Positions 55,180-64,000 of a stretch of DNA of 64,000 nt are shown piece after piece (positions within the stretch are counted from its first letter, which is position 1; the number at the start of each line of letters is the position of its first letter). Made by a program: the position numbers and the translations under genes. The stretch is from positions 1,550,001-1,614,000 of the forward strand of contig NZ_CP012109.1 of assembly GCF_000280925.3 (NCBI RefSeq), given 5' to 3'. The notes below the pieces were generated by a model that had not been told where the DNA came from, made no database searches, and saw only the letters and a list, made by a program, of their open reading frames with translations. Origin of the DNA: Myxococcus hansupus. GTDB taxonomy: Bacteria > Myxococcota > Myxococcia > Myxococcales > Myxococcaceae.

Positions 55180-56073
55180 ATGCGCCTGCCTGGATACCTG
55201 TCATTCGGCCTGTGGCTTGCCGTGCTGTCTGCTCCCGCCGCGCGCGCGGCCTCCGGAGATGAGTGGTTCGGGCCCGACAAGCCCAAGCACTTCGCCGCGT
55301 GTTTCGTCCTCGCGGGCGCGGGTTACGGCGGGGGCGCGCTGCTCTTCGATGAGCCCTATGCGCGCTGGCTCACGGGCGCCGGGCTCGCGATGGGCGTGGG
55401 CGTGGGCAAGGAGCTGTACGACCTGGGCCGCGGCACGACGTTCTCCACGAAGGACCTGGCGTGGGACGCGATTGGGACGGCGTCCGGGCTCGCGGTGTCA
55501 TACGCGGTGGACCGGCTCTTCTTCCGTGGTTCCTCATCGCCGGAGGTGGCGCGGCGCGGCTCAGGGTTCCGTCGTCTCCCGGTGCGCGTCGTCCACGGGC
55601 TCGGAGGGGGGGAGGTCCGGGGCGCTCTCGCCTCGCGCCTGGCGTTCGACGAGCTGTACCAGCTCCTCGCGTTGCAGCCGCGGGTCCACCGTCACCAGGG
55701 CGCCACCCCGGCCGGTGGCGCTGGTGACGAGCACGGTGACCTTGCCGCGCGGGCACTGGTTCATGCAGCCGGAGGGCATCACGCGGACGTGTTCGCCCAG
55801 GCCGCGGTCGGTGAGGGTGCCCTGGAGCCATCTCGGCAGGTCCATCCCACCGGAGCGGGCGCCGCCCTTCACGAGGCACTTCCGGCAGACGAGCACCTCC
55901 ACGTCCTCCACCGGTCCACCGACGCTGTCGTCCTGCATCCATCCTCCTGGGAGTTGTCGTCACCGCGCGCCGCCGGGGCGGTCCTCCTGCCCGATGATGC
56001 CCCGGTGGCCGCTGTCCGCGCGCCCGCCGTCCTGTTGGCTGGCGCACGGCAATCGCCTGAGACGTGGAGGTAG
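55180..56073 (+). CDS. Exported protein with VanZ/YfiM-like domain and a doubtful C-terminal extension
   Basis: 297 residues if read to the first stop. Signal peptide ([20 protein letters not shown]), then a membrane-like domain with [20 protein letters not shown] and [18 protein letters not shown], like periplasmic DUF2279/YfiM proteins of ~110-130 residues. The recognisable domain ends near 55530. The remaining ~180 residues lie antisense to the ferredoxin gene 55561-55938 and have no recognisable fold, so the true product may be shorter or carry this tail. Divergent from the acyltransferase gene. Confidence 0.55.
   Translation: MRLPGYLSFGLWLAVLSAPAARAASGDEWFGPDKPKHFAACFVLAGAGYGGGALLFDEPYARWLTGAGLAMGVGVGKELYDLGRGTTFSTKDLAWDAIGTASGLAVSYAVDRLFFRGSSSPEVARRGSGFRRLPVRVVHGLGGGEVRGALASRLAFDELYQLLALQPRVHRHQGATPAGGAGDEHGDLAARALVHAAGGHHADVFAQAAVGEGALEPSRQVHPTGAGAALHEALPADEHLHVLHRSTDAVVLHPSSWELSSPRAAGAVLLPDDAPVAAVRAPAVLLAGARQSPETWR
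55561..55938 (-). CDS. Thioredoxin-like [2Fe-2S] ferredoxin domain protein
   Basis: 125 residues from ATG 55938 with AGGAGG upstream. Four cluster cysteines are visible: CRKC in [13 protein letters not shown] and [10 protein letters not shown] about 40 residues later, the arrangement of the thioredoxin-like ferredoxin (as in NuoE/HoxE C-terminal domains and small (2Fe-2S) ferredoxins). It is probably an electron carrier in the cytosol. It lies wholly within the antisense extension of the plus-strand gene at 55180; its motifs make it the more certain of the two. Confidence 0.82.
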   Translation of the reverse strand: MQDDSVGGPVEDVEVLVCRKCLVKGGARSGGMDLPRWLQGTLTDRGLGEHVRVMPSGCMNQCPRGKVTVLVTSATGRGGALVTVDPRLQREELVQLVERQARGESAPDLPPSEPVDDAHRETTEP

Positions 56074-56252
56074 CGCGCTGTCGGGAATCCCGCAGGCGCC
56101 GTCGGCTGTCCGGGTGCTCTCCGAGGGGGGATGCACCCCGGTGGCTGATAGGTTCGGAAAGCGGGCGTGCGGGGATGTCACGTCGCGGCATTTCTCCCGG
56201 CCCTCTTGCTGCTAGCTTGCGCCGCGCTATGGGAGCGGCCATGGAGGGCCTC
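56074..56252. other. 179-base gap before the peroxidase gene
   Basis: No gene seen. GGGGGGATGCACCCCGG near 56134 can fold into a short hairpin. Two further in-frame ATG codons (56229, 56241) precede the chosen start of the peroxidase gene. Confidence 0.3.
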
Positions 56253-57359
56253 ATGTTCCGGAATCGGTGGGTCTCGCTGCTGTCGCTGTCCGCCCTGGGC
56301 GCGGGTTCGCTCGTGGGGTGTGAGCGGACGCCGCCGCCCGCCGCGCCCGTGGCCGCCCCGGAGCCGGAGAAGCTGCCCGCGCCCAAGCCGATGTCACCGG
56401 AGCAGCTCGCGCACTTCTTCAAGCCGCTGCCCCCGCGCAAGGACGCGCCGCCTCCGCCGGAGGACACCGACGCCCAGGTGGCGCTGGGCCGCATGCTCTA
56501 CTTCGAGCCGCGCCTGTCGAAGAACCACGACGTGTCCTGCAACTCCTGCCACGGCCTGACGACCTTCGGTGTGGACAACAAGGCGCTGTCGGACGGGCAC
56601 AAGGGGCTGAAGGGCACTCGCAACTCGCCCACCGTCTACAACGCGGCGGGGCACATCGCGCAGTTCTGGGACGGGCGCGCGGACACCCTGGAGGCGCAGG
56701 CCACGGGGCCCATCCTCAATCCGGTGGAGATGGCCATGCCGGACGAGAAGCGCGTGCTGGCCACGCTGACCTCCATCCCGGAGTACTCGAAGCGCTTCCG
56801 CGAGGCCTTCCCGGGCGACAAGAAGGCGGTGACGATGGTCAACGCCGCGCGCGCCATCGCCGCCTTCGAGCGCAAGCTCGTCACGAAGTCGCGCTTCGAC
56901 GCCTTCGTGGGCGGCAAGCACGACGCGCTCACCGAGCAGGAGCAGCGCGGCCTCCAGCTCTTCGCCACCACCGGCTGCACCACCTGCCACAACGGTCCGG
57001 CCGTGGGCGGGACGTCCTTCCAGAAGCTGGGCCTCATCGAGGACTACCCGGGGCTGAAGGACGCGGGCCGCTTCGACGCCACGCAGAGCGAGGATGACCG
57101 GGGCAAGTTCCGCGTGCCCACGCTGCTCAACGTGGAGAAGACGGGCCCCTACCTGCATGACGGCAGCGTGGTGGAGCTGCCGCAGATGGTGCGACTGATG
57201 GCGAAGCACCAGCTCGCGCGCACGCTGACGGACCCCGAGGTGGACGACCTGGTCGCCTTCCTCAAGAGCCTCACGGGCGAGCTGCCCCCGGCCGAGTTCA
57301 TCTCCGCGCCGGAGCTTCCGCCCAGCACGGCGAAGACGCCGAAGGCCGACCCGTCTTGA
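56253..57359 (+). CDS. Di-haem cytochrome c peroxidase-family lipoprotein (CcpA/MauG-like)
   Basis: 368 residues from ATG 56253, which has GGAGGG at ideal spacing. Lipoprotein signal with LVGC (Cys23). Haem motifs are CNSCH (Cys96-Cys99-His100) and CTTCH (about residue 247). RNSPTVYNA and [19 protein letters not shown] are conserved around the distal side and interhaem region of bacterial cytochrome c peroxidases. It reduces hydrogen peroxide in the periplasm using respiratory electrons. The alternative complex III genes follow. Confidence 0.9.
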   Translation: MFRNRWVSLLSLSALGAGSLVGCERTPPPAAPVAAPEPEKLPAPKPMSPEQLAHFFKPLPPRKDAPPPPEDTDAQVALGRMLYFEPRLSKNHDVSCNSCHGLTTFGVDNKALSDGHKGLKGTRNSPTVYNAAGHIAQFWDGRADTLEAQATGPILNPVEMAMPDEKRVLATLTSIPEYSKRFREAFPGDKKAVTMVNAARAIAAFERKLVTKSRFDAFVGGKHDALTEQEQRGLQLFATTGCTTCHNGPAVGGTSFQKLGLIEDYPGLKDAGRFDATQSEDDRGKFRVPTLLNVEKTGPYLHDGSVVELPQMVRLMAKHQLARTLTDPEVDDLVAFLKSLTGELPPAEFISAPELPPSTAKTPKADPS

Positions 57360-57400
57360 TACGTGCGCGACGCCCCGAGCGTTGCTAAGCAGCGGAGCCC

Positions 57401-57799
57401 ATGGACCGAATGCTCTTCCACGCCCACTCCGGGCTCCGCTATCTGGTGCTGCTGGCCGGCATCCTGGCCCTCGCGTACTTCGCTTTCGGGCTCGCCACCA
57501 AGAAGCCCTTCGACAAGCTGGGGCGCATCCTGGGCTCCGCGTACTCGGGCCTGCTCCAGCTCCAGGTGCTCCTGGGCGTGGGCGTGCTGGTGACGCGCTT
57601 CTACTACCCGGCGCTCATCGGTCACATCGTGATGATGGTGCTCGCCGCGGGCGTCGCGCAGGCCACGCTGTCCATCAACCGCCGCAAGCCGCAGCCGGCC
57701 TTCGTGCTGCCGCTGGTGGGCGTGCTGGTGTCCATTGTCTTCATCATCGGCGGCATCATGGCCATTGGCCGGGGCGTCTTCACCTCGACGGCGATGTGA
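57401..57799 (+). CDS. Small four-helix membrane protein
   Basis: 132 residues starting MDRMLFHAHSGLRYLVLLAG. Four hydrophobic helices, with His8 and His10 at the N-terminal membrane edge and another His in LIGHIVMMVLAAG, which could be haem or quinone ligands. The family is not recognised with certainty. It sits between the peroxidase and the complex III locus, so a respiratory or haem-related role is inferred. Confidence 0.65.
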   Translation: MDRMLFHAHSGLRYLVLLAGILALAYFAFGLATKKPFDKLGRILGSAYSGLLQLQVLLGVGVLVTRFYYPALIGHIVMMVLAAGVAQATLSINRRKPQPAFVLPLVGVLVSIVFIIGGIMAIGRGVFTSTAM

Positions 57800-57857
57800 G
57801 TTTCGCCGGGTAAATGCTGCGCTGATTCACCCCGCGCGGCGCAAATGCTGCGCTCTT

Positions 57858-57897
57858 ACGGCCAACGCCCACGCATGTCTGCCTGGGTGTTGGCCGT
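57858..57897 (+). terminator. Long hairpin after the four-helix protein gene
   Basis: The 14-base arms 57858-57871 (ACGGCCAACGCCCA) and 57884-57897 (TGGGTGTTGGCCGT) pair with a single wobble across a 12-base loop, 59 bases after the stop. TTCGTCATTCT follows, only a poor T-run. A direct repeat AAATGCTGCGCT precedes it at 57812 and 57843. Confidence 0.6.
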
Positions 57898-57937
57898 TCG
57901 TCATTCTGGCCTTCGCATTGCAATTCGTGTCGAGCGT

Positions 57938-57956
57938 GCCGGGCAGTGAGCCCGGC
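57938..57956 (+). promoter_or_regulatory. Short hairpin before the cytochrome c gene
   Basis: GCCGGGC (57938-57944) and GCCCGGC (57950-57956) pair across AGTGA, 26 bases before the ATG and just ahead of the AGGAGGGG ribosome site. It could protect the mRNA end or modulate initiation. Confidence 0.35.
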
Positions 57957-57982
57957 CTCCCTTCGAGGAGGGGCACGCGGCG

Positions 57983-58825
57983 ATGCGGACACACGCCCAG
58001 GAGGGACGACCGCGAGGTGCTCGGCGGTTCGTCCCCATCATCCCGCTGCTGGCGGCGCTGACGGCGCCCGAGGCGGCGGCGCAGGGCGCGGCTCGAGGCG
58101 CCACGCTCTTCACGCAGCGCTGCGCCACCTGCCACACGGTGGGCGAGGGCGACCGCGTGGGCCCGGACCTGCACGGGGTGATGGAGCGGCGCGACGAAGC
58201 GTGGGTGACGCGCTTCATCACCAGCCCGGGCGAGGTCATCGACTCAGGTGACGCGGTGGCCACCGAGCTGCTGGCGCGGTTCAACGGCATCCGCATGCCG
58301 GACCAGCAGCTCTCGCCGGAGGAGCGCGCCGCCCTCTACGCCTTCTTCCGCGACTGCACGCAGAAGGGGCTGGGCGGTTGCAAGCCGTCGCCCGCGGCGA
58401 AGATGGGGACGGACGCGACGCCCGAGGAGATTGCCCGGGGCCGTCGTCTGTTCGAGGGCACGGAGGCCCTGGCCAAGGGCGGCCCCGCCTGCTTCGGCTG
58501 TCATGACGTACGAGGGGTGGGGGTGGCCGGCGGTGGCACGCTGGGGCCCAACCTCACCTTCACCTTCGCCCGCCTGGGCGAGCGGGGCGTGCGGCCCGCG
58601 CTGGCGAAGCTGGACACGCCGATGATGGGCGCGCTGTACGCGAAGGCGCCGCTGGAGGAGGAGGAGCAGTACGCCCTCAAGGCCTTCCTCGCGGACGCGT
58701 CGCGTGACGGCAGCAAGCCTCGCGCGGACCGGGACTTCTTCTACCTGGGGCTCGTCGGTGCGCTGGCGGTGCTCGGGTTCATGGGCGTTGCCTTCGGCGC
58801 GGCGTCGAAGCGAGGTCTGTCGTGA
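57983..58825 (+). CDS. Membrane-anchored di-haem cytochrome c
   Basis: 280 residues with a signal peptide (FVPIIPLLAALTAPEAAAQG). Haem c sites are CATCH (Cys47-Cys50-His51) and CFGCH (Cys170-Cys173-His174), each followed by a Met-containing loop. One C-terminal helix (YLGLVGALAVLGFMGVAFGA) anchors it in the membrane. It starts the operon that includes actABC, overlapping the next gene by four bases, and is likely an electron carrier or subunit linked to alternative complex III. Confidence 0.87.
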   Translation: MRTHAQEGRPRGARRFVPIIPLLAALTAPEAAAQGAARGATLFTQRCATCHTVGEGDRVGPDLHGVMERRDEAWVTRFITSPGEVIDSGDAVATELLARFNGIRMPDQQLSPEERAALYAFFRDCTQKGLGGCKPSPAAKMGTDATPEEIARGRRLFEGTEALAKGGPACFGCHDVRGVGVAGGGTLGPNLTFTFARLGERGVRPALAKLDTPMMGALYAKAPLEEEEQYALKAFLADASRDGSKPRADRDFFYLGLVGALAVLGFMGVAFGAASKRGLS

Positions 58826-59433
58826 GCGATACCTTCTTCACCGTCGTCCCCTACGTGGCGGCCGGCGTGGCCGTGGCGGGTGTGGCGCGGCGGTGGCTGT
58901 CGCGCGCGCCCGCGTCCAGTCCCGCCCCGGTCGCGCCCTGGACGTCCTCGGGACGGGCCGTCGTCGGTGGGGCCGCCATCGTGGCCCTGAACCACGCGTT
59001 GGGGCTGTTGGCGCCCCGGGTGATGCAGGCCTTCAACGCGTCGCCAGGACGGCTCTTCACCCTGGAGGCGGTGAGCCTCATCGGTGGACTGTTGCTCACG
59101 TGGGGGCTCGCGGGCCTGACGCTGCGCCGGGCGCGGGAAGGGCAGTGGGGGGCCGCCGGGCTGTTGGGGCTGCTCCTCCTGCAAGCCCTCTCCGGTGTCT
59201 TCCTGGCCGTGTCGCTGCGCTGGGGCTCGGCCTGGTACGTCCACGTGGTGGTGCCGTACCTGCGGTCGGTGTTCGCCTTCCAGCCGGACGCGACGCTGCT
59301 GGCGCAGGCGCCCTTCATCGTCCAACTGCACACCTTGTTCGGAATGGTGCTGCTGGCGCTGGCTCCCTTCATCCGCGCGCAGCCCATCGCCGCGCCCTTG
59401 CTCGTCACGCCCCGGGAGGAGACCGCCGGCTGA
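58822..59433 (+). CDS. Five- to six-helix membrane protein of the complex III operon
   Basis: 203 residues from GTG 58822, overlapping the cytochrome stop. Hydrophobic helices near 10-25, 45-65, 75-100, 105-135 and 160-185 contain conserved-looking His residues (NHALGLLAP, VHVVVPYLRSV, LHTLFGMVLLAL) that might bind haem b. No family was recognised. It lies between a cytochrome c and actA, suggesting a membrane partner of the respiratory complex. Confidence 0.7.
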   Translation: MSDTFFTVVPYVAAGVAVAGVARRWLSRAPASSPAPVAPWTSSGRAVVGGAAIVALNHALGLLAPRVMQAFNASPGRLFTLEAVSLIGGLLLTWGLAGLTLRRAREGQWGAAGLLGLLLLQALSGVFLAVSLRWGSAWYVHVVVPYLRSVFAFQPDATLLAQAPFIVQLHTLFGMVLLALAPFIRAQPIAAPLLVTPREETAG

Positions 59434-59451
59434 AGCGGCGGCGCACCCGTC

Positions 59452-60093
59452 ATGAAAGACGCCTCGACTCGCATCCCGTGCCGTGCCCTCGCCGCTGGTT
59501 GGATGGGCTCCCTGGCCGCGCTCTCCCTCGCGGGGTGCAGCGGTCCCGTGAACAGCCAGCAGGGCTACATGCCCGAGCAGCCCGTGGCTTTCTCGCACGC
59601 CGTCCACGCCGGTCAGTACGGCCTGGATTGCCAGTACTGCCACGTCGGCGCGGAGAAGAGCCGCCACGCCGGCGTGCCCTCCACCACCGTGTGCATGAAC
59701 TGCCACACGCAAGTGAAGACAGACTCACCTGAAATCAAGAAGGTGGCCGCCGCGGTGGCGGAGAACACGCCGCTCGCGTGGGTGCGCATCCACCGCCTGC
59801 CGGACCATGCGTACTTCAACCACGCCAGCCACGTGGGCGCGGGCCTGGAGTGCCAGAGCTGCCACGGGCCCGTGCAGGAGATGGTGCGCGTGGAGCAGAA
59901 GGAGCCCATGACGATGGGTTGGTGCCTGGACTGCCACCGCGAGACGGCGGCGAAGCAGGTGTCGGCCCCGTCGCCCTCCGCGCCCCGGTCGGGCGAGCTG
60001 CTGGCCGTGTCATCCGGCGTGCCCGCCCCGGAGCCGTTGAAGGCCCCCCGAGTCCTGCAGCCCCCCACGGACTGCTCGAGCTGCCACCGCTGA
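59452..60093 (+). CDS. actA: Penta-haem cytochrome c subunit ActA of alternative complex III
   Basis: 213 residues with a lipoprotein-type signal (LAALSLAGC, Cys29). Five CxxCH haem sites start at about residues 60 (CQYCH), 81 (CMNCH), 134 (CQSCH), 158 (CLDCH) and 208 (CSSCH); the last is at the extreme C-terminus. FSHAVHAGQYG and FNHASHV supply distal His ligands as in cytochrome c7/c3-like domains. ActA is the electron outlet of alternative complex III, a quinol oxidoreductase replacing the bc1 complex. actB starts 12 bases later. Confidence 0.9.
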   Translation: MKDASTRIPCRALAAGWMGSLAALSLAGCSGPVNSQQGYMPEQPVAFSHAVHAGQYGLDCQYCHVGAEKSRHAGVPSTTVCMNCHTQVKTDSPEIKKVAAAVAENTPLAWVRIHRLPDHAYFNHASHVGAGLECQSCHGPVQEMVRVEQKEPMTMGWCLDCHRETAAKQVSAPSPSAPRSGELLAVSSGVPAPEPLKAPRVLQPPTDCSSCHR

Positions 60094-60105
60094 GGAGTCC
60101 CACCC

Positions 60106-63078
60106 ATGTCCGACCCACTTCCCAAGTACTGGCAGAGCCTGGCCGAGCGCGCGAGCGACCCGGGCTTCCTCACCCAGGCGCAGGACGAATTCGCGGAGCC
60201 GCTGCCCGTGGGCGTCGCCGCCACGCCGCCGGATGCGAACAGCCGCCGCGACTTCTTCAAGCTGATGGGCCTGAGCGCCGCGGCGGCCATGGTTGCCTGC
60301 CAGCGCGCCCCGGTTCAGAAAATCATCCCCTACGTGGCGAGGCCCGACGAAGTCACCCCCGGGCTGGCGCTCTGGTACGCGTCCACGTGCAACGGGTGCA
60401 GCGCGCGCTGTGGCCTGTTGCTCAAGACGCGCGACGGCCGCCCCATCAAGGTGGAGGGCAACGACGAACACCCCGTGTCGAGAGGCGGCGTGTGCTCGGT
60501 GGGGCAGGCCTCCGTGCTGTCGCTCTACGACGCGAGCCGCGCCCGCTTCCCCACGCGGGACGCGAAGCGCGTGTCCTGGACGGAGCTGGACGCGGACGTC
60601 ACGCAGGCACTGAGCAAAGCGAGCGAGGCGGGGCAGGGCATCCGCGTGGTGCTCCCGTGGCATCTGGGGCCTACCGCGGAATCGGCCGTGAAGCGCTTCC
60701 TCGCCGCGTATCCCACCGCGCGCACCGTGCGCGATGAACCGCTGGGTGAGCTGTCCTCCATCGCGGAGGCCCACCGAATCACGCACGGCATTCACGCCGT
60801 CCCGGACTACCGCTTCGACAAGGCCACTGTCATCGCCAGCTTCGGCGCGGACTTCCTGGGCACGTGGGTGTCGCCCGTGGCCTTCACCCGCCAGTACACG
60901 GAGGCCCGCGACGCGGCCGGCCAGCGGAAGATGGCGCGGCACTACCAGGTCGAGCCGATGATGACGCTCACGGGCGCCGCAGCGGACCGCCGCTTCGTGG
61001 TGGCGCCGTCCGAGCTGCCGCTCGTGTTGGCGGACCTGGTGCGCCGATTGGCGGTGAAGGCGGGGCGCGAGCTACCCGGCCTGCCTTCGGTTCCGCCGCT
61101 CACGCTGGACGAGGCCGCGAAGGAGGAACTGGCGGAGGCGCTCTGGGCGCAGCGGCAGGGCGCCCTGGTGGTGGCGGGCGGGGATGACGTGGCCACGCAG
61201 GTGCTGGTGAACACCGCCAACGCGCTGCTGGGCAACGAGGGGCGCACGGTGTCGCTGTCGGACGGCACGGTGCTGGACGCGGACGCGCTGTCGTTGGATG
61301 CGCTGTTGACGGAGTTGCGCGCGGGCTCGGTGGGGGTGGTGCTCTTTCTTGGCGCCAATCCCGTCTACACGGACCCTCGGGGGGAGGAGCTCGCCGCGCT
61401 GCTGACGAAGGTGCCGCTCACCCTGTCCACCAGCGACCGGCGCGACGAGACGGCCGTCCACGTGGGCCTCCACGCGCCGGAGCCCACGGCGCTCGAGTCC
61501 TGGGGTGACGCCGAAGTGCGCCGAGGTGTCGTATCCCTGCGCCAGCCCGCGGTGGCACCGCTGCACGAGACGCGCGGCGCGGTGGAATCCCTGCTCCAGT
61601 GGGCGGGGGCGCCCCAGCCGCACTACGACTTCCTGCGCGCGCGCTGGGAGGCGGAGGTCTTCACCCTCGCGGGCGTGGTGGCCTTCAGCGCCTTCTGGGA
61701 CGACGCCCTCCGCCGGGGCGTTGTGTCGCTGCCTGTCGCAAGGACAGAGGCGCCTGCCTTCCAGGAGGAGGGGCTCGCGAAGGCGTGGAAGGGCGTGGCC
61801 CGGCCTCCCGGGGAGTGGGAGCTGGTGTTGTACCCCACGGTGGCGGTGCGCGACGGCGCTCCGGCCAACAACGGCTGGCTCCAGGAGGTGGCGGACCCCA
61901 TCACCAAGGCGACGTGGGGCAACCCCGCGTGCATCGCTCCGGCCCGCGCGAAGGCGCTGGGGCTGAAGGACGGCGACGTGGTGAAGGTGGTGGCGGGCGG
62001 CAAGACGGTGTCGGTGCCCGTGCTGGTTCAAGCGGGGACGCATCCCTCCGTCATCGCGGTGCCGGTGGGCTATGGCCGCACGCACGCGGGCCGCGTGGCG
62101 AACAGCATTGGCGTCAACGTGTACCCGCTGACGGCGGTGAGAGAAGGGCGCGCGCGCCACGCGGTGCCAGGCGTCACGGTGGCGGCCACGGGTGAGCAGC
62201 AGCCGCTGGCGCTCACGCAGACGCATCACCGGCTGGAGGGACGCCCGCACGTGCGAGAGGCGGAGCTGGCCGCGTTCCTGGCCAACCCGCGCGCGGGCAA
62301 CGAGGTGCAGGCGGGCCACGGTGGGGGAGGGCACTCGCTCTCCATGTGGTCCGGCCATGAGTACAACGGTCACCGCTGGGCGATGGCGGTGGACCTGAGC
62401 GCGTGCACGGGGTGCTCGGCCTGCGTCGTGTCGTGCCAGGCGGAGAACAACATCCCCAGCGTGGGCCGCGACGAGGTGCTGCGTCGGCGCGAGATGCACT
62501 GGATGCGCATCGACCGGTACTACCAGGGCGACGAGGCCAATCCCCAGGTCGTCCACCAGCCGATGATGTGCCAGCACTGCGAGAACGCGCCGTGCGAGAC
62601 GGTGTGCCCGGTGCTGGCCACGGTGCACTCCAGCGAGGGGCTCAACCAGCAGGTCTACAACCGCTGCGTGGGGACGCGGTACTGCGCGAACAACTGCCCC
62701 ACCAAGGTCCGCCGCTTCAACTGGTTCGACTACCCGCACGACGAGCCGCTGGAGCGGATGGTCCTCAACCCGGACGTGGTGGTGCGCAGCCGGGGCGTCA
62801 TGGAGAAGTGCTCGCTGTGCGTGCAGCGCATCCAGGAGACCAAGGCCGTGGCGAACCGCGAGGGCCGCCCGCTGCGCGACGGTGAAATCCAGACGGCGTG
62901 TCAGCAGAGCTGCCCCGCGAAGGCCATCCACTTCGGTGACGTGAATGACCCTGACAGTCAGGTGGCGCGGCTCGCGAAGGACGGACGGGCGTTCCGGTTG
63001 CTCGAGGAGCTGAACATCGGGTCGTCCATCACCTACCTCACGAAGATTCGGAACACCGGATCGGGAAGCGGCACATGA
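60106..63078 (+). CDS. actB: Iron-sulphur subunit ActB of alternative complex III (molybdopterin-oxidoreductase-like fused to ferredoxin)
   Basis: 990 residues. A twin-arginine-like signal ([20 protein letters not shown]) ends in a lipobox Cys65. The N-terminal part (about 90-730) has the molybdopterin oxidoreductase fold and CNGCSARC (Cys95); a later Cys completes a [4Fe-4S] site, although ActB usually lacks the molybdenum cofactor. The C-terminal part (about 760-960) has ferredoxin motifs [11 protein letters not shown] (Cys767), [15 protein letters not shown] and CANNCPTK, carrying the other Fe-S clusters. It transfers electrons from quinol towards ActA. Overlaps actC by four bases. Confidence 0.92.
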   Translation: MSDPLPKYWQSLAERASDPGFLTQAQDEFAEPLPVGVAATPPDANSRRDFFKLMGLSAAAAMVACQRAPVQKIIPYVARPDEVTPGLALWYASTCNGCSARCGLLLKTRDGRPIKVEGNDEHPVSRGGVCSVGQASVLSLYDASRARFPTRDAKRVSWTELDADVTQALSKASEAGQGIRVVLPWHLGPTAESAVKRFLAAYPTARTVRDEPLGELSSIAEAHRITHGIHAVPDYRFDKATVIASFGADFLGTWVSPVAFTRQYTEARDAAGQRKMARHYQVEPMMTLTGAAADRRFVVAPSELPLVLADLVRRLAVKAGRELPGLPSVPPLTLDEAAKEELAEALWAQRQGALVVAGGDDVATQVLVNTANALLGNEGRTVSLSDGTVLDADALSLDALLTELRAGSVGVVLFLGANPVYTDPRGEELAALLTKVPLTLSTSDRRDETAVHVGLHAPEPTALESWGDAEVRRGVVSLRQPAVAPLHETRGAVESLLQWAGAPQPHYDFLRARWEAEVFTLAGVVAFSAFWDDALRRGVVSLPVARTEAPAFQEEGLAKAWKGVARPPGEWELVLYPTVAVRDGAPANNGWLQEVADPITKATWGNPACIAPARAKALGLKDGDVVKVVAGGKTVSVPVLVQAGTHPSVIAVPVGYGRTHAGRVANSIGVNVYPLTAVREGRARHAVPGVTVAATGEQQPLALTQTHHRLEGRPHVREAELAAFLANPRAGNEVQAGHGGGGHSLSMWSGHEYNGHRWAMAVDLSACTGCSACVVSCQAENNIPSVGRDEVLRRREMHWMRIDRYYQGDEANPQVVHQPMMCQHCENAPCETVCPVLATVHSSEGLNQQVYNRCVGTRYCANNCPTKVRRFNWFDYPHDEPLERMVLNPDVVVRSRGVMEKCSLCVQRIQETKAVANREGRPLRDGEIQTACQQSCPAKAIHFGDVNDPDSQVARLAKDGRAFRLLEELNIGSSITYLTKIRNTGSGSGT

Positions 63079-64000
63079 GCCATCAACATCTGTCCTCGCT
63101 GCGCGTGCCGCTCGTCACCGAGCCGCGCACCCTGGGCCAGCTCACCGAGGAAATCTGCGCCCCCATGGAGCGGCCTCCCACGTGGAAGTGGTGGGTGGCC
63201 TTCGGCATCGCGGTGGCCGTGCTTGGCACGGGCGCCGGCATCGTCGGCTACCAGGTGGCGACGGGCATCGGCGTGTGGGGCCTCAACAAGACGATTGGCT
63301 GGGCCTTCGACATCACCAACTTCGTGTTCTGGGTGGGCATTGGCCACGCCGGCACGCTCATCTCCGCCATCCTCTTCCTCTTCCGTCAGAAGTGGCGCAC
63401 CAGCATCAACCGCGCGGCGGAGGCGATGACGCTGTTCGCCGTGATGTGCGCGGCGCTCTTCCCCGTCATCCACATGGGGCGGCCCTGGCTGGCCTTCTGG
63501 GTGCTGCCGTATCCGAACGACCGCGGCAGCCTGTGGGTGAACTTCCGCTCGCCGCTCTTGTGGGACGTGTTCGCCATCTCCACGTATTTCACCGTGTCGG
63601 CGGTGTTCTGGTACGTGGGCCTGATTCCGGACCTGGCCACCGTGCGCGACAGGGCGAAGGCGGGGATTCGCAAGGCCGTCTTCAAGGTGATGTCGCTGGG
63701 GTGGACGGGCTCGCACCGGACGTGGAGCCGCTACGAGACGGTGTACCTGCTGCTCGCGGGGCTGGCCACGCCGCTGGTGCTCAGCGTGCACACCATCGTC
63801 TCCATGGACTTCGCCACGTCGGTCATCCCCGGCTGGCACACCACCATCTTCCCGCCGTACTTCGTCGCGGGCGCGGTGTTCAGCGGCTTCGCCATGGTGC
63901 TGACGCTGATGATCATCACCCGCGTGGTGCTGGGCTACGAGCACCTCATCACCCTGCGCCACCTGGAGAACATGACGAAAATCATCATCGTCACGGGTGG
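63075..64000 (+). CDS. actC: NrfD-like membrane subunit ActC of alternative complex III (truncated by the window edge)
   Basis: 308 codons visible, continuing past 64000. After a soluble N-terminus ([19 protein letters not shown]) come at least six hydrophobic helices. [31 protein letters not shown] and the region around [20 protein letters not shown] are the conserved NrfD-type quinol-binding core, including the His residues. It forms the quinol site and proton path of alternative complex III. The start overlaps the actB stop (ATGA). actD-F, and often cytochrome oxidase genes, are expected beyond the edge. Confidence 0.92.
   Translation, partial: MSHQHLSSLRVPLVTEPRTLGQLTEEICAPMERPPTWKWWVAFGIAVAVLGTGAGIVGYQVATGIGVWGLNKTIGWAFDITNFVFWVGIGHAGTLISAILFLFRQKWRTSINRAAEAMTLFAVMCAALFPVIHMGRPWLAFWVLPYPNDRGSLWVNFRSPLLWDVFAISTYFTVSAVFWYVGLIPDLATVRDRAKAGIRKAVFKVMSLGWTGSHRTWSRYETVYLLLAGLATPLVLSVHTIVSMDFATSVIPGWHTTIFPPYFVAGAVFSGFAMVLTLMIITRVVLGYEHLITLRHLENMTKIIIVTG

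Overview
The window looks like a chromosome segment of a GC-rich myxobacterium (Myxococcus/Corallococcus type, Myxococcota). This is inferred from the very high third-position GC, frequent GTG/TTG starts, an FHA-domain gene, TonB, CotH-type and lipoprotein genes, and a respiratory alternative complex III locus. No rRNA, tRNA, CRISPR array, transposase or phage gene was seen.

Layout: 0-13.4 kb holds a truncated FHA gene, a rhomboid-TPR protease, a stand-alone DRB0094-type RNA ligase, two related secreted proteins of unknown function, a three-gene operon (GT39-type glycosyltransferase, ABC ATPase, ABC permease), an SPFH/SHOCT protein and a CotH-kinase lipoprotein. 13.6-17.3 kb is an ABC exporter coupled to an S12 serine hydrolase.

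17.7-34.7 kb is the most interesting part: an apparently undescribed class II lanthipeptide-type RiPP cluster. A 42-residue precursor (20541-20669) has an acidic leader and a putative 10-residue core, SCTWGANCGK. It is followed by a tightly coupled run of ten genes: an unknown 348-aa protein, a squalene-cyclase-repeat protein, two PhyH-type and two JmjC/cupin-type oxygenases, a LanM with a CCG zinc motif, an S41 peptidase, a GGPP-synthase-like polyprenyl synthase and a B12/radical SAM RiPP C-methyltransferase. Upstream lie a paralogue of the 348-aa protein, a third 2OG-Fe(II) oxygenase and a DUF697 protein. The inferred product is a very small, heavily oxidised and C-methylated lanthipeptide, possibly with an isoprenoid part. 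No LanT-type C39 protease is present.

34.7-43.2 kb is housekeeping: an HExxH lipoprotein peptidase, EpmA, PlsC, pyrophosphatase, a tonB-like gene broken by an apparent one-base deletion, and a nicotinate salvage pair (pncB plus a cysteine hydrolase). 43.5-49.3 kb is a type VI secretion tip module: VgrG with a transthyretin-like tail, a LysM-amidohydrolase candidate effector, and a propeller-like partner. 49.3-55.9 kb holds decayed copies of the 3' end of the glycerate kinase gene, then glycerate kinase, a YkgJ-type protein, RlmI, FxsA, an acyltransferase and a ferredoxin. 56.2-64 kb is respiratory: a di-haem cytochrome c peroxidase, membrane proteins, a di-haem cytochrome c, and actA-actB-actC of alternative complex III, with actC cut by the window edge.
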